Assembly: GCF_002210095.1 (NCBI RefSeq)
Contig: NZ_AQQR01000002.1
Coordinates: forward strand, 558,001 to 622,000
Length of the DNA: 64,000 nt
DNA from: Marinibacterium profundimaris
GTDB lineage: Bacteria; Pseudomonadota; Alphaproteobacteria; Rhodobacterales; Rhodobacteraceae
Direction of reading: 5' to 3'
Shown: positions 16,337-26,715 of the stretch, piece after piece
How positions within the stretch are numbered: position 1 is the first letter of the stretch
Layout of the letters: the number at the start of each line of letters is the position of its first letter
The notes under the pieces: generated by a model
Database searches by the model: none
The model's input: only the letters and a program-made list of their open reading frames with translations
Told to the model about the DNA's origin: nothing
Program-made: the position numbers and the translations under genes

Positions 16337-17266
16337 TCAGTTGCTGCCGGTCAGCGACAGGAACACGTCCTCCAGGTCCGCCTGTTCCGTCCGCACGTCG
16401 CGAATCGAGATCCCGGCGGCGCGGACCGCGTTCAGCACCTGTTCGGCGGTGGTGGCGTGGCTGCGATAGCTGAGCGCGATGGCGCCGTCGGGGCGGCGCG
16501 AGGCTTCGATGCCTTCGGCCTGGGGCAGCACCTCGGTCGGACTGTCGGGCTGGATCACCATGCACTTGCCGTCGAGCCGGCCGAGCAGGTTGGCGGTGCT
16601 GTCGCGGGCCACCACTTCGCCCTGGTCGATGATGGCGATCTCGTCGCACATCTCTTCGGCCTCTTCGAGGTAATGGGTGGTGAGGATGATGGTCATCCCC
16701 TGCTCGTTGAGCTTGCGGACATTGGCCCAGAGCATCTGCCGCAGCTCGATGTCCACGCCGGCGGTGGGTTCGTCCAGCACCAGTACGTTGGGATTGTGGA
16801 CCAGCGCCTTGCCCAGCAGAAGCCGCCGCCGCATCCCGCCCGAGAGCGAGCGGGCATAGGCGTCGCCCTTGTCCGACAGGCCGATCAGCTCGAGGATCTC
16901 GTCCGTCCGCCGCTGGCTGCGGGGCACGCCGTAAAGGCCGGCCTGCACGTCCAATGCGCCGCGGGGCGTGAAGAACGGGTCGAGGTTGAGTTCCTGCGGC
17001 ATCACCCCGATGGCGGCGCGGGACTGGCGCGGGTTCTCGTCCTGGTCGAAGCCCCAGATCTCGACCTTGCCGGCGGTCTTGATGACCAGCCCGGCGAGGA
17101 TGTTGATCAGCGTGGACTTGCCCGCGCCATTGGGACCCAGCAGGCCAAAGACCGATCCCTGCGGAACGGTGAGGTCGACGCCCTTCAGCGCCTCTTTCGG
17201 AGACTGGCCCCTGTGGCCTGCGTAGGTCTTGCGCAGACCTTCTATCCGGATGGCGTCCTGGGACAT
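16337..17266 (-). CDS. ABC transporter ATP-binding protein (ABC-2 / drug or polysaccharide type)
   Basis: 309-residue ATPase. Walker [10 protein letters not shown] is at about 45-53, the signature LSGGMRRRL near 142-150, Walker [12 protein letters not shown] near 162-172, and the switch His is in [12 protein letters not shown]-terminal extension of about 90 residues follows, as in ABC-2 type exporters of the DrrA/CcmA-like group. ATG 17266 starts [15 protein letters not shown]; an ATG at 17293 would add nine residues. No permease gene is adjacent: dnaE2 is downstream and the zinc-finger gene diverges upstream, so its membrane partner must be elsewhere. Confidence 0.88.
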   Translation of the reverse strand: MSQDAIRIEGLRKTYAGHRGQSPKEALKGVDLTVPQGSVFGLLGPNGAGKSTLINILAGLVIKTAGKVEIWGFDQDENPRQSRAAIGVMPQELNLDPFFTPRGALDVQAGLYGVPRSQRRTDEILELIGLSDKGDAYARSLSGGMRRRLLLGKALVHNPNVLVLDEPTAGVDIELRQMLWANVRKLNEQGMTIILTTHYLEEAEEMCDEIAIIDQGEVVARDSTANLLGRLDGKCMVIQPDSPTEVLPQAEGIEASRRPDGAIALSYRSHATTAEQVLNAVRAAGISIRDVRTEQADLEDVFLSLTGSN

Positions 17267-17367
17267 CGCGTCACTTGCTCCCGTTCCTGGCATGGCGCAT
17301 AAGGCGACTTAGCTTCTCAACCGCGGGCCGGCAAGCGCCCGGCCCCGCCACAAGACGAGGAACAGCC

Positions 17368-17559
17368 ATGACCATCGAGGCGCCGGAAACGAAGATCGTC
17401 GAAAGCTCGCGCGTGGCCTGCGACGGGGGCGAAGGCGCCCTTGGCCATCCCCGGGTCTGGCTTTACATCCCCGAGGACACCGGGTTCGTGGAATGCGGCT
17501 ATTGCGACTGCAAGTTCATCCTGAAGGGCCACGAAAAGGGCCACGAAGACGCCGCCTGA
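17368..17559 (+). CDS. NDUFS6-like zinc-finger domain protein
   Basis: 63-residue protein of the CHCC zinc-finger family (PF10276), related to the respiratory complex I accessory subunit NDUFS6. The ligands are visible as Cys in RVACDGG, His in LGHPRVWL, and the pair in [12 protein letters not shown] 17368 follows ACGAGGA; the longer frame from 17275 has no support. Likely binds zinc and complex I in the cytoplasmic arm. It stands alone, divergent from the ABC ATPase; a 73-base repeat begins nine bases after its stop. Confidence 0.88.
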   Translation: MTIEAPETKIVESSRVACDGGEGALGHPRVWLYIPEDTGFVECGYCDCKFILKGHEKGHEDAA

Positions 17560-17567
17560 GATGACAA

Positions 17568-17640
17568 TGTCCCCCGCGTGGGACATCATCCGCCCCTTGG
17601 AAAATCAAGGGCTTGCAGCGGCGGATTTACCTTCGCTTAA
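17568..17640 (+). repeat. 73-base palindromic element, copy B
   Basis: Palindrome TGTCCCCCGCGTGGGACA (one change from the other copies) at 17568-17585. It is followed after 17 bases by AATCAA, four bases, TTGCAGCGGCGGATTTAC, and then the pair TTTA-N7-TTAA (17626-17629 and 17637-17640), the best CtrA-like match of the four copies. It lies between the zinc-finger gene and capA, both on the plus strand, and is the only copy that could serve as a promoter, 67 bases before capA. Confidence 0.8.
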
Positions 17641-17706
17641 CGTTTCGGGCCGGCCCGGGCGTGCCGCCGCGCGTCCCCGACAGCCGATCCGGGAGCCCGG
17701 CCAGAC

Positions 17707-19047
17707 ATGACATTCCGCCCGCTTCCGCAGACGCCCGCCGACAGGCTGCAGGTTTCAAGCGCCCCCCTGCGGGCCGTGATCAGACTGGTCACCGGACTGG
17801 CCGAGCGCTTCGGCTTCTGGTCCGATCCGATGAAGGGTGCCGCCGCCGAGGCGGGCGAGATGGGCGCGCTCGACAATCTTTACTGGATCCACAAGACGCG
17901 CCATCCGATCACCCGGGCCGAACCGGGCGTGGACGCGCAGGCGCTGGCCGGGTTCGATCCGGCGCAGATCACCCTGCCCGAGGGGTTCGAGACCGGGGCC
18001 AGCCTGAGCTTCGGCGCCTGTGGCGACATCCTGCGCTCGCCCGGGATCGACGGCTCGCAGGACCGGATCTACGAAAACATCGCGCCGCTGCTCTTCGGGC
18101 AGGACGTGGCCTATGCCAATTTCGAATCCCCCGTGACCCGCCAGCCGCTGGTCGAGGAGGTGATCGGCGATGCCGGCCCGCCGATCGAATGCTGCTCGCC
18201 CACGCAGTTCGATATCCTGGCGAGCCACAAGGGCCGCTATTTCGACGTGCTCAACACCACCAGCAACCACACGTTCGACATGGGTGTCGAAGGGGTGGAA
18301 ACCACGCAGGAGATGCTGGAGACCCACGGTATTCTCGGCACCGGAACGCAGCGCAGGCCTGACGACTACGGCCGCGCCCGGGTGATGGAGCGGAACGGCA
18401 TCCGGCTGGGGTTTGTCTCCGATTGCTTCGGGCTGAACGGGCACAAGGTGCCCGACGCCGAGGCGTACCGCATCCATGTCTCCGACCTGCTGCCGCGCAG
18501 GGGCGCACCGGACCTGTCGCTGCTGGAACGGCAGATCGCGGATGCGAAGGCGCAGGGCTGCGACTTCATCATCGCCTCGGTCCACTGGGGGTTCGAGTTC
18601 GAATTCTTCCCGCGCGCCCGGCAGGTCCATGCCCTGCGCGCGCTGGTCGAGGCCGGGGCCGACGCGGTGATCGCGCATCATCCGCACGTGATCCAGCCGC
18701 TGGAGATCTACCGCCCCGAGCGCGACGCGGACCGGCAGGCGGTGATCGCCTATTCGCTGGGCTCGCTGACTTGGGGCTTCATGGCGCCGCATATCGCGCT
18801 GAGCCTGGTTCTGAACCTGAAGCTGGCGAAGGGGCGGATCGGCGGGGTCGACAAGGTGCTGATCGCGGGCGCGAAGGTGACGCCGGTGGTGCGGACCCAT
18901 GGCGAGGAGGCCGGGCAGGAGGTCACGCGCATTGAACCGCTGGCGGATCTGGAGGCGGGGAAAGCGGTTTTGGGAGCGCCGGACGTGGCCCGGTTGAGCG
19001 GCCATGCCGGGCTGGTCCTGGGGCAAGGCTGGCGCCGCGGCGCCTGA
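17707..19047 (+). CDS. CapA family protein (poly-gamma-glutamate synthesis type metallophosphatase fold)
   Basis: 446-residue protein with the CapA/PgsA metallophosphoesterase-like fold. The visible signatures are SFGACGDIL near residue 100, NTTSNHTFDMGVEG near 180, ASVHWGFEFEFFPR near 293 and AHHPHVIQPLEIY near 324. In Bacillus CapA is part of capsular poly-gamma-glutamate export, but many Gram-negative homologues occur without Cap partners and their role is unknown, as here. No signal peptide is evident. ATG 17707 has no strong ribosome binding site. A 73-base repeat lies upstream and a hairpin follows the stop. Confidence 0.82.
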   Translation: MTFRPLPQTPADRLQVSSAPLRAVIRLVTGLAERFGFWSDPMKGAAAEAGEMGALDNLYWIHKTRHPITRAEPGVDAQALAGFDPAQITLPEGFETGASLSFGACGDILRSPGIDGSQDRIYENIAPLLFGQDVAYANFESPVTRQPLVEEVIGDAGPPIECCSPTQFDILASHKGRYFDVLNTTSNHTFDMGVEGVETTQEMLETHGILGTGTQRRPDDYGRARVMERNGIRLGFVSDCFGLNGHKVPDAEAYRIHVSDLLPRRGAPDLSLLERQIADAKAQGCDFIIASVHWGFEFEFFPRARQVHALRALVEAGADAVIAHHPHVIQPLEIYRPERDADRQAVIAYSLGSLTWGFMAPHIALSLVLNLKLAKGRIGGVDKVLIAGAKVTPVVRTHGEEAGQEVTRIEPLADLEAGKAVLGAPDVARLSGHAGLVLGQGWRRGA

Positions 19048-19054
19048 AGAGGGC

Positions 19055-19075
19055 CCGGCGCAAAGGATGCGCCGG
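19055..19075. terminator. Hairpin between convergent capA-like gene and unknown gene
   Basis: Perfect stem CCGGCGCA (19055-19062) with TGCGCCGG (19068-19075) around AAGGA. It sits between two convergent genes and could terminate both; there is no T-run. Confidence 0.5.
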
Positions 19076-19101
19076 ATCCGGGTCTGCCGCTCTGGCGGCG
19101 C

Positions 19102-19599
19102 TCAGATGAAGGCGAGATCGGGCAGCATTCCGTCGAACAGCGTGTCCTCGTAGGTAAACCCCGGCAGGAGGTCCAGCCCGAGAACCGCGCTGGTGCCCCC
19201 TGCTTCGACCGTCTGCTCGAAGAGGAAATCATCGAGATCCAGTTCCCGGGACGATGCTGCCTGGAAAAGGACCCCGGTGCCCAAGGCATCGGCATAATTG
19301 ATCCCGGAGGTGTCCGTGGACATGAAATTCAAGCCATCGGTCGCGCCCGGCCTTTCGAAGGACTTCGCGCTGGACGTGGCGGCCGCAAAGCCGGACACCG
19401 GCGACGAGAAGCTTGCATAGGTGGTCCGGGCGTAGGCCGCACCGCCGTCGGCGTAACCCGGCTCACCCGGATCGTAGAATTCCAGTTCGGAGGCGGTCCC
19501 GACCGACCAATTGACCCCGAAGGCCGCGGCCACGGGACCCGAGCTTATCTGGAAGTCGTAGGTCAGTGCGTTGCTGAGAAAATCCTTGATGATCGGCAT
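19102..19599 (-). CDS. Acidic protein of unknown function
   Basis: 165-residue protein not recognised as any family. ATG 19599 has a strong GGGAGGA seven bases upstream and the encoded protein MPIIKDFLSNALTYDFQI... uses normal high-GC codons, so the gene is probably real. It is very acidic (many Asp and Glu, two Lys and three Arg), rich in Gly, Ala and Ser, has no signal peptide, no cysteine and no membrane helix. The Gly/Asp-rich C-terminus resembles type I-secreted proteins in composition only; no RTX nonapeptides are present. It lies alone between capA and the divergent polA. Confidence 0.65.
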   Translation of the reverse strand: MPIIKDFLSNALTYDFQISSGPVAAAFGVNWSVGTASELEFYDPGEPGYADGGAAYARTTYASFSSPVSGFAAATSSAKSFERPGATDGLNFMSTDTSGINYADALGTGVLFQAASSRELDLDDFLFEQTVEAGGTSAVLGLDLLPGFTYEDTLFDGMLPDLAFI

Positions 19600-19856
19600 T
19601 CTTGTCCTCCCTTGCCGTGTTTGCGGCAGGGAAACCGGGCCCCGGGTGCGCAACAGACGTCCAGTCGGCGCCGCTGCGGGGGGCCGCCCCCTGCCGTTGC
19701 GGGTGACGCTAACACGAGACACATCCCTGAGAAGAAAAAACGATCCACACAGGGGAATAAAAATGCCGGACGGGCAGAGAGGCACGGCAACCTCCCCACT
19801 TCCCTCCCCCGCGCCATCATGCCAAGACTCGCGCCAAACCACGAGGAGTCCTCCCC

Positions 19857-22658
19857 ATGTCCAGCGCGCCAACCGGCTTCGGCAAAGGCTGTCACCTGCA
19901 CCTGATCGACGGGTCGGCCTTCATCTTTCGCGCCTACCACGCGCTGCCGCCGCTGACGCGGAAGTCGGACGGGCTGCCGATCGGGGCGGTGTCGGGGTTC
20001 TGCAACATGCTGCAGCGGTACGTCGAGGACAACACCGGGCCGGACGCGCCGACCCATGTGGCGGTGATCTTCGACAAGGGCAGCCATACCTTCCGCAACG
20101 ACCTGTATGACCTCTACAAGGCCAACCGCGAGGCGATGCCCGAGGACCTGCGCCCGCAGATCCCCCTGACGCGTCAGGCGACCGAGGCGTTCAACATCGC
20201 CTGCAAGGAGATGGAGGGCTTCGAGGCCGACGACATCATCGCCACGCTGGCCTGCCAGGCGCGCGAGGCCGGGGGGCGGGTGACGATCATCAGCTCGGAC
20301 AAGGACCTGATGCAGCTGGTCGGCGACGGGGTCGAGATGCTGGATGCGATGAAGAACCTGCGCATCGGTGTCGACGGCGTGCGCGAGAAGTTTGGCGTGG
20401 GGCCCGAGCGGGTCGTCGACGTGCAGGCGCTGGCAGGCGACAGCGTGGACAACGTGCCGGGGGCGCCGGGGATCGGGATCAAGACCGCCGCGCTTTTGAT
20501 CAACGAATATGGCGATCTGGATGCGCTGCTGGAACGCGCCGGGGAGATCAAGCAGCCCAAGCGCCGGCAGACGCTGATCGACCATGCCGACCAGATCCGC
20601 CTGTCGCGCCAGCTGGTGCAGCTGGATTGCAAGACACCGCTGGACTTCGGGCTGGACGACCTGGAGGTGAAGGACCCCGACCCCGAGGTGCTGATGGGCT
20701 TCCTGACCGAGATGGAATTCCGCACCCTGACGCGACGGATCTCGGAGAAGCTGGGGGTCGAGGCGCCGGTGATCGAGGCGCCGAAGGCGGCCGAGGCCGA
20801 GCCGGTGGAGATGCCGTCGTTCGACGACGCCGAATATGTCGCGGTGACCAGCGCCGAGGAGCTGGCGCCCTGGATCGCGCAGATCCGCGAGCGGGGCTGG
20901 GTGGCCGTGGATACCGAGACGACCGGCCTGAACGAGATGGTGGCGGAACTGGTCGGGATCTCTCTGGCGGTGGAGCCGGGGCGGGCCTGTTACATCCCGC
21001 TGCAGCACCGGGCCGAGGGTGAGGGGCTGTTCGAAAGCACCGAGCTGGCCGAGGGGCAGATGGGGCTGGACGAGGCCCTGGACGCGCTGAGGGACGTGCT
21101 GGAAAGCGATGCGATCGTGAAGATCGGGCAGAACATGAAGTACGACACCAAGATCTTTGCCCGCTACGGCGTGCAGGTCGCGCCGATCGACGACACGATG
21201 CTGATGTCCTACGCAATGCACGGGGGCGAACATAACCACGGGATGGATACGCTGTCGGAGCGGTACCTGGGCCATACGCCGATCCCGATCAAGCCGCTGC
21301 TGGGCTCAGGCAAGTCGGCGATCACCTTTGACCGGGTGCCGATCGACAAGGCGACGCAATATGCCGCCGAGGATGCGGATATCACGTTGCGGCTGTGGCA
21401 GATCTTCAGGCCCGAGCTGCACAAGGCGCGCGTGACCACCGTCTACGAGACGCTGGAGAGGCCGCTGGTGCCGGTGCTGGCGCAGATGGAGATGCATGGC
21501 ATCAAGGTCGACCGGGACACGCTGAGCCGGATGTCGAACGCGTTCAGCCAGAAGATGGCCGCGCTGGAGGACGAGATCCACGAGCTGGCGGGGGAAAAGT
21601 TCAACGTCGGCTCGCCGTCACAGGTGGGCGGGATCCTGTTCGACAAGATGTCGCTGCCCGGCGGAAAGAAGGGCAAGACCGGCAAGTATTCGACCCCGGC
21701 GGATGTGCTGGAGGATCTGGCGACCGAACATGACCTGCCGGGCCGGGTGCTGGACTGGCGGCAGCTGTCGAAGCTGAAATCGACCTACACGGATGCGCTG
21801 CAGGAGCATATCAACTCCGACACCGGGCGGGTTCATACCTCCTACGCCATTGCCGGGGCGAACACCGGGCGGCTGGCCTCGACCGAACCGAACCTGCAGA
21901 ACATCCCCGTGCGGTCCGAGGAAGGGCGGCGGATCCGCGAGGCCTTTGTCGCCGAGCCGGGCAACGTGCTGGTCAGCCTCGACTATTCCCAGATCGAGCT
22001 GCGGATCCTTGCGCATATCGCGAAGATCCCCGAGTTGAAGCAGGCCTTTGACGACGGGCTCGACATTCACGCGATGACCGCGTCCGAGATGTTCGACGTC
22101 CCGCTGGAGGAGATGACGCCTGATATCCGGCGGCAGGCCAAGGCGATCAACTTCGGCGTGATCTACGGCATTTCCGGCTTTGGCCTGGCGCGCAACCTGC
22201 GGATCCCCCGGGCCGAGGCGCAGGGCTTCATCGACCGGTATTTCGAACGCTTCCCCGGCATCAAGGATTACATGGCCGACACCAAGGGCTTCGCGAAGGA
22301 GCACGGCTTTGTCCAGACGCTGTTCGGCCGCAAGATCCACACGCCCGAGATCAACGCCAAGGGCCCCCGGTCGGGCTTTGCCCAGCGGGCGGCGATCAAC
22401 GCGCCGATCCAGGGGACGGCGGCCGACATCATCCGGCGCGCCATGATCCGGATGCCCGCCGCGATCGAGGGGATGCCGGCGAAGATGCTGCTACAGGTGC
22501 ACGACGAACTGCTGTTCGAAGTGGCCGAGGACGCGGTGGACGACCTTATCCCGCGCGCCCGCGAGGTGATGGAAGGCGCCGCCGACCCCGCCGTCCATCT
22601 GGACGTGAAGCTGGTCGTGGATGCCGGCAAGGGCGCCAACTGGGCCGAGGCGCATTGA
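19857..22658 (+). CDS. polA: DNA polymerase I
   Basis: 933-residue family A polymerase with three domains. The N-terminal 5'-3' exonuclease runs to about residue 300. The 3'-5' proofreading exonuclease appears intact: VAVDTETTGL near 350, NMKYD near 425, and YAAEDADIT near 503. The polymerase motifs are A (DYSQIELRI near 707), B (RRQAKAINFGVIYG near 758) and C (QVHDELLFEV near 882). ATG 19857 follows GAGGAG. It fills gaps in lagging-strand and repair synthesis. It is a single gene, divergent from the unknown acidic protein, and is followed by a long gene-free stretch. Confidence 0.97.
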   Translation: MSSAPTGFGKGCHLHLIDGSAFIFRAYHALPPLTRKSDGLPIGAVSGFCNMLQRYVEDNTGPDAPTHVAVIFDKGSHTFRNDLYDLYKANREAMPEDLRPQIPLTRQATEAFNIACKEMEGFEADDIIATLACQAREAGGRVTIISSDKDLMQLVGDGVEMLDAMKNLRIGVDGVREKFGVGPERVVDVQALAGDSVDNVPGAPGIGIKTAALLINEYGDLDALLERAGEIKQPKRRQTLIDHADQIRLSRQLVQLDCKTPLDFGLDDLEVKDPDPEVLMGFLTEMEFRTLTRRISEKLGVEAPVIEAPKAAEAEPVEMPSFDDAEYVAVTSAEELAPWIAQIRERGWVAVDTETTGLNEMVAELVGISLAVEPGRACYIPLQHRAEGEGLFESTELAEGQMGLDEALDALRDVLESDAIVKIGQNMKYDTKIFARYGVQVAPIDDTMLMSYAMHGGEHNHGMDTLSERYLGHTPIPIKPLLGSGKSAITFDRVPIDKATQYAAEDADITLRLWQIFRPELHKARVTTVYETLERPLVPVLAQMEMHGIKVDRDTLSRMSNAFSQKMAALEDEIHELAGEKFNVGSPSQVGGILFDKMSLPGGKKGKTGKYSTPADVLEDLATEHDLPGRVLDWRQLSKLKSTYTDALQEHINSDTGRVHTSYAIAGANTGRLASTEPNLQNIPVRSEEGRRIREAFVAEPGNVLVSLDYSQIELRILAHIAKIPELKQAFDDGLDIHAMTASEMFDVPLEEMTPDIRRQAKAINFGVIYGISGFGLARNLRIPRAEAQGFIDRYFERFPGIKDYMADTKGFAKEHGFVQTLFGRKIHTPEINAKGPRSGFAQRAAINAPIQGTAADIIRRAMIRMPAAIEGMPAKMLLQVHDELLFEVAEDAVDDLIPRAREVMEGAADPAVHLDVKLVVDAGKGANWAEAH

Positions 22659-23516
22659 GCGCTGCCCGGGGGCGTCCGGGCCGGGCCGCCCGGAGGTATC
22701 GGCCGCAGGGATATTGATTGGCACGGTCGTCCTGTCCGACCGGGCGTCGACCTGGCGGTAAGGGCTTCGCCATATGGAGTCTGGCGTCGGGAGCCGGGGT
22801 CGGAAGGTCGGGAAGGCGGCGCGCGCGGGGCCGGGAATGAATCGGCAAATAAATTGCGGAATAAATCGGGGCGGGCATCGACGGCGGGGACCAAACATGC
22901 CGCCGACGCCCCTGGACCACGAGCGTGAGTAATCTCAGGTCATAGTTCCAGGCCGCCCATCCGGAATTGCAATCCGAATGTCCTGTCGCCCCGCAGACCG
23001 TTGGCGGACCCCGGTTTGGGCCGGGCGTCGTCAACGGAATTGGAAAGTCTGTTTCGCCGGTCGGCCGGGCCGCAAGCGACATTGGCCGGGCGCGGAATGT
23101 CCGGGCCGTTGAACGGGCTGCGCTTCCGCTTGCCGGCGGCGGTACCGGTGCATCCAATGCCGGGACCCACTGCCGAGGCGCGGAAAAGGTCCAACCCGAA
23201 CCGAAGCGGTCCGTAGATTTCCACGCAAGCGGAGACGCGCCTGATTGCCACCTGATTCCCTCGTAATGAAACTTCAATAATCCTGACACGGGGTGATTGT
23301 TTTGGCAATATTCCCAAAATTAACCCGGAAACGCCATGAAATTAGGTGGGAAAGTACACTTATTATATGGCCCCATCCAATTTTGGCCTTCAAATGAACC
23401 GCCGGGCCTCTGGCGTAATGGGGCGCGAATGACGGGCGGAAACTTCGCCACGCGCGGGCGATGTCGCCCGTCGCGGCACGGATCGACGGGGCGGGCCGGC
23501 CGATCCGGCGGGCCGG
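22659..23516. other. 858-base stretch without a recognisable gene
   Basis: No open frame here has family resemblance, a good ribosome binding site and high-GC codon pattern together. The stretch is rich in GGCCGGGC-like words up to about 23250. It then turns AT-rich from about 23260 to 23400, where a 20-base near-palindrome is found. It may hold an unrecognised RNA, decayed genes, or regulatory DNA. Confidence 0.5.
23300..23319. promoter_or_regulatory. 20-base near-palindrome in an AT-rich island
   Basis: TTTTGGCAATATTCCCAAAA matches its reverse complement at 18 of 20 positions. It lies in the AT-rich part of the gene-free region downstream of polA, about 200 bases from the nearest gene, whose 3' end faces it. 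The binding protein is unknown. Confidence 0.4.
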
Positions 23517-24278
23517 TCAGAGGGATCCGGTTTTCATCCAGCGCAGCGTCTTTTCGGTCCGCGTGCCCGGCTGGTATTCGGCCGAGATCCAGCCGTCGTA
23601 GCCGCTGGCCTCGATTGCGGCGAAGAGCGCCTTGAAATCCAGGCTGCCCGAGCCCGGCGCGCCCCGGCCGGGCGCATCGCCGATCTGGACGTGAACGACA
23701 CGGGGCGCGACGCGGGACCAGACCGCAAGGGCGTCGCCATGAATTTCGGAGGCGTGGAAACTGTCGTATTGCAGGCCGACGTTGGGCCGGTCGACGGCAT
23801 CGAGGATCTCGATCGCCTGGTCGTAATCGCAGAGGAAATAGCCCGGGAAACTGCCGGGATTGAGCGGCTCGACGGTAAAGATCTGGCCCGGGGCGGTATC
23901 GGCGGCGGCCTGCAGGTTGCGCACGAAGGTCTCGCGCGCCTGCGGGCCCTCGGCCTCGCCGGCCATGACATGGATGACGGCCGGGCGCAAAAGCTCGGCA
24001 TAGCGCAGGACGCGGCGGATATCGCGGGCAAAGCGGTCCTCGCCACCGGGCAGGGCGGCATAGCCGGGCGTGCCGCCGGCGTAATTGGGCGGGGGCGCGT
24101 TCATCAGCACGAAGTCCAGCCCGGCCGAGATCAGCGCGCGCCGCGTCTCCTGCGCGGCGAGATCGTAGGGGAACAGCACCTCGACCCCTTCGAACCCGGC
24201 TTCGGCGGCGGCGGCGAAGCGTTCCAGGTAGGGCAGTTCGGTCCAAAGAAGGCTGAGATTGGCGGCCAGGCGCGGCAT
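23517..24278 (-). CDS. Hydroxypyruvate isomerase-like TIM-barrel protein
   Basis: 253-residue protein of the sugar phosphate isomerase/epimerase TIM-barrel family, closest in pattern to hydroxypyruvate isomerase (Hyi/OtnI), which interconverts hydroxypyruvate and tartronate semialdehyde or related keto acids. It begins MPRLAANLSLLWTELPYLERF, and the metal-binding acids are expected in FTVEPLNPGSFPGYFL (Glu near 147), LQYDSFHA, HVQIGDAPGR and ISAEYQPG (Glu near 236). ATG 24278. It stands alone; no glyoxylate carboligase or tartronate semialdehyde reductase is near, so the exact substrate is uncertain. Confidence 0.82.
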   Translation of the reverse strand: MPRLAANLSLLWTELPYLERFAAAAEAGFEGVEVLFPYDLAAQETRRALISAGLDFVLMNAPPPNYAGGTPGYAALPGGEDRFARDIRRVLRYAELLRPAVIHVMAGEAEGPQARETFVRNLQAAADTAPGQIFTVEPLNPGSFPGYFLCDYDQAIEILDAVDRPNVGLQYDSFHASEIHGDALAVWSRVAPRVVHVQIGDAPGRGAPGSGSLDFKALFAAIEASGYDGWISAEYQPGTRTEKTLRWMKTGSL

Positions 24279-24402
24279 CGGCGTCCCCCTTGATATGTCC
24301 CGGTGATGGCGGGCCGGCGGGGGGACGTCAAGTCTGTTGGCGTGTCCCGGGGCGGTGGCGCAGGGCGGGGGCCGATCCGGGCGTGGCGCGGGGTGCGGGG
24401 AC

Positions 24403-24444
24403 GGGAGCCTCCGGCGGGAGGTATTTGGGCCAAGAAGAAGATGG
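24403..24444 (+). repeat. Dispersed GTATTTGGGC-type repeat
   Basis: GGGAGCCTCCGGCGGGAG followed by GTATTTGGGCCAAGAAGAAG and ATGG, almost identical to the copy at 13119 and 11 kb away from it. It lies in the 273-base gap between the isomerase-like gene and the FadH-like gene; nothing else was recognised in that gap. Confidence 0.7.
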
Positions 24445-24551
24445 GCCGTGGCGCTCCGGAAGCGAGGGGGTGGCGCAGGGCGGCCGGGGGTCGGCGTTGG
24501 CGGTACAGGATCCGGCGGGGACAGGCTGACGCCGCGCCCCGCCAGGCCGAA

Positions 24552-26651
<2,100 letters not shown>

Positions 26652-26715
26652 TCAGCGGGTTGCCGTGGGCCACAGGCCGGGTAAGGAAGGGGGGAGAGGC
26701 CAAGGAGAGCATTCT

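Noticed and set aside
14256-16469. 737-codon open frame on the plus strand opposite dnaE2
   Set aside because: It is the antisense shadow of a high-GC gene: His/Asp/Gln-rich translation, no family resemblance, no ribosome binding site.
16188-16649. Upstream extension of the dnaE2 frame
   Set aside because: It overlaps the end of the ABC ATPase gene in another frame and would place about 150 non-family residues before the canonical PHP start; the LexA-like box at 16200 also supports the ATG at 16187.
22546-23289. 247-codon minus-strand frame overlapping the polA 3' end, and plus-strand frames at 22967-23266 and 23001-23216
   Set aside because: No ribosome binding site, no family resemblance, Pro/Arg-rich translations typical of chance frames in GC-rich DNA.
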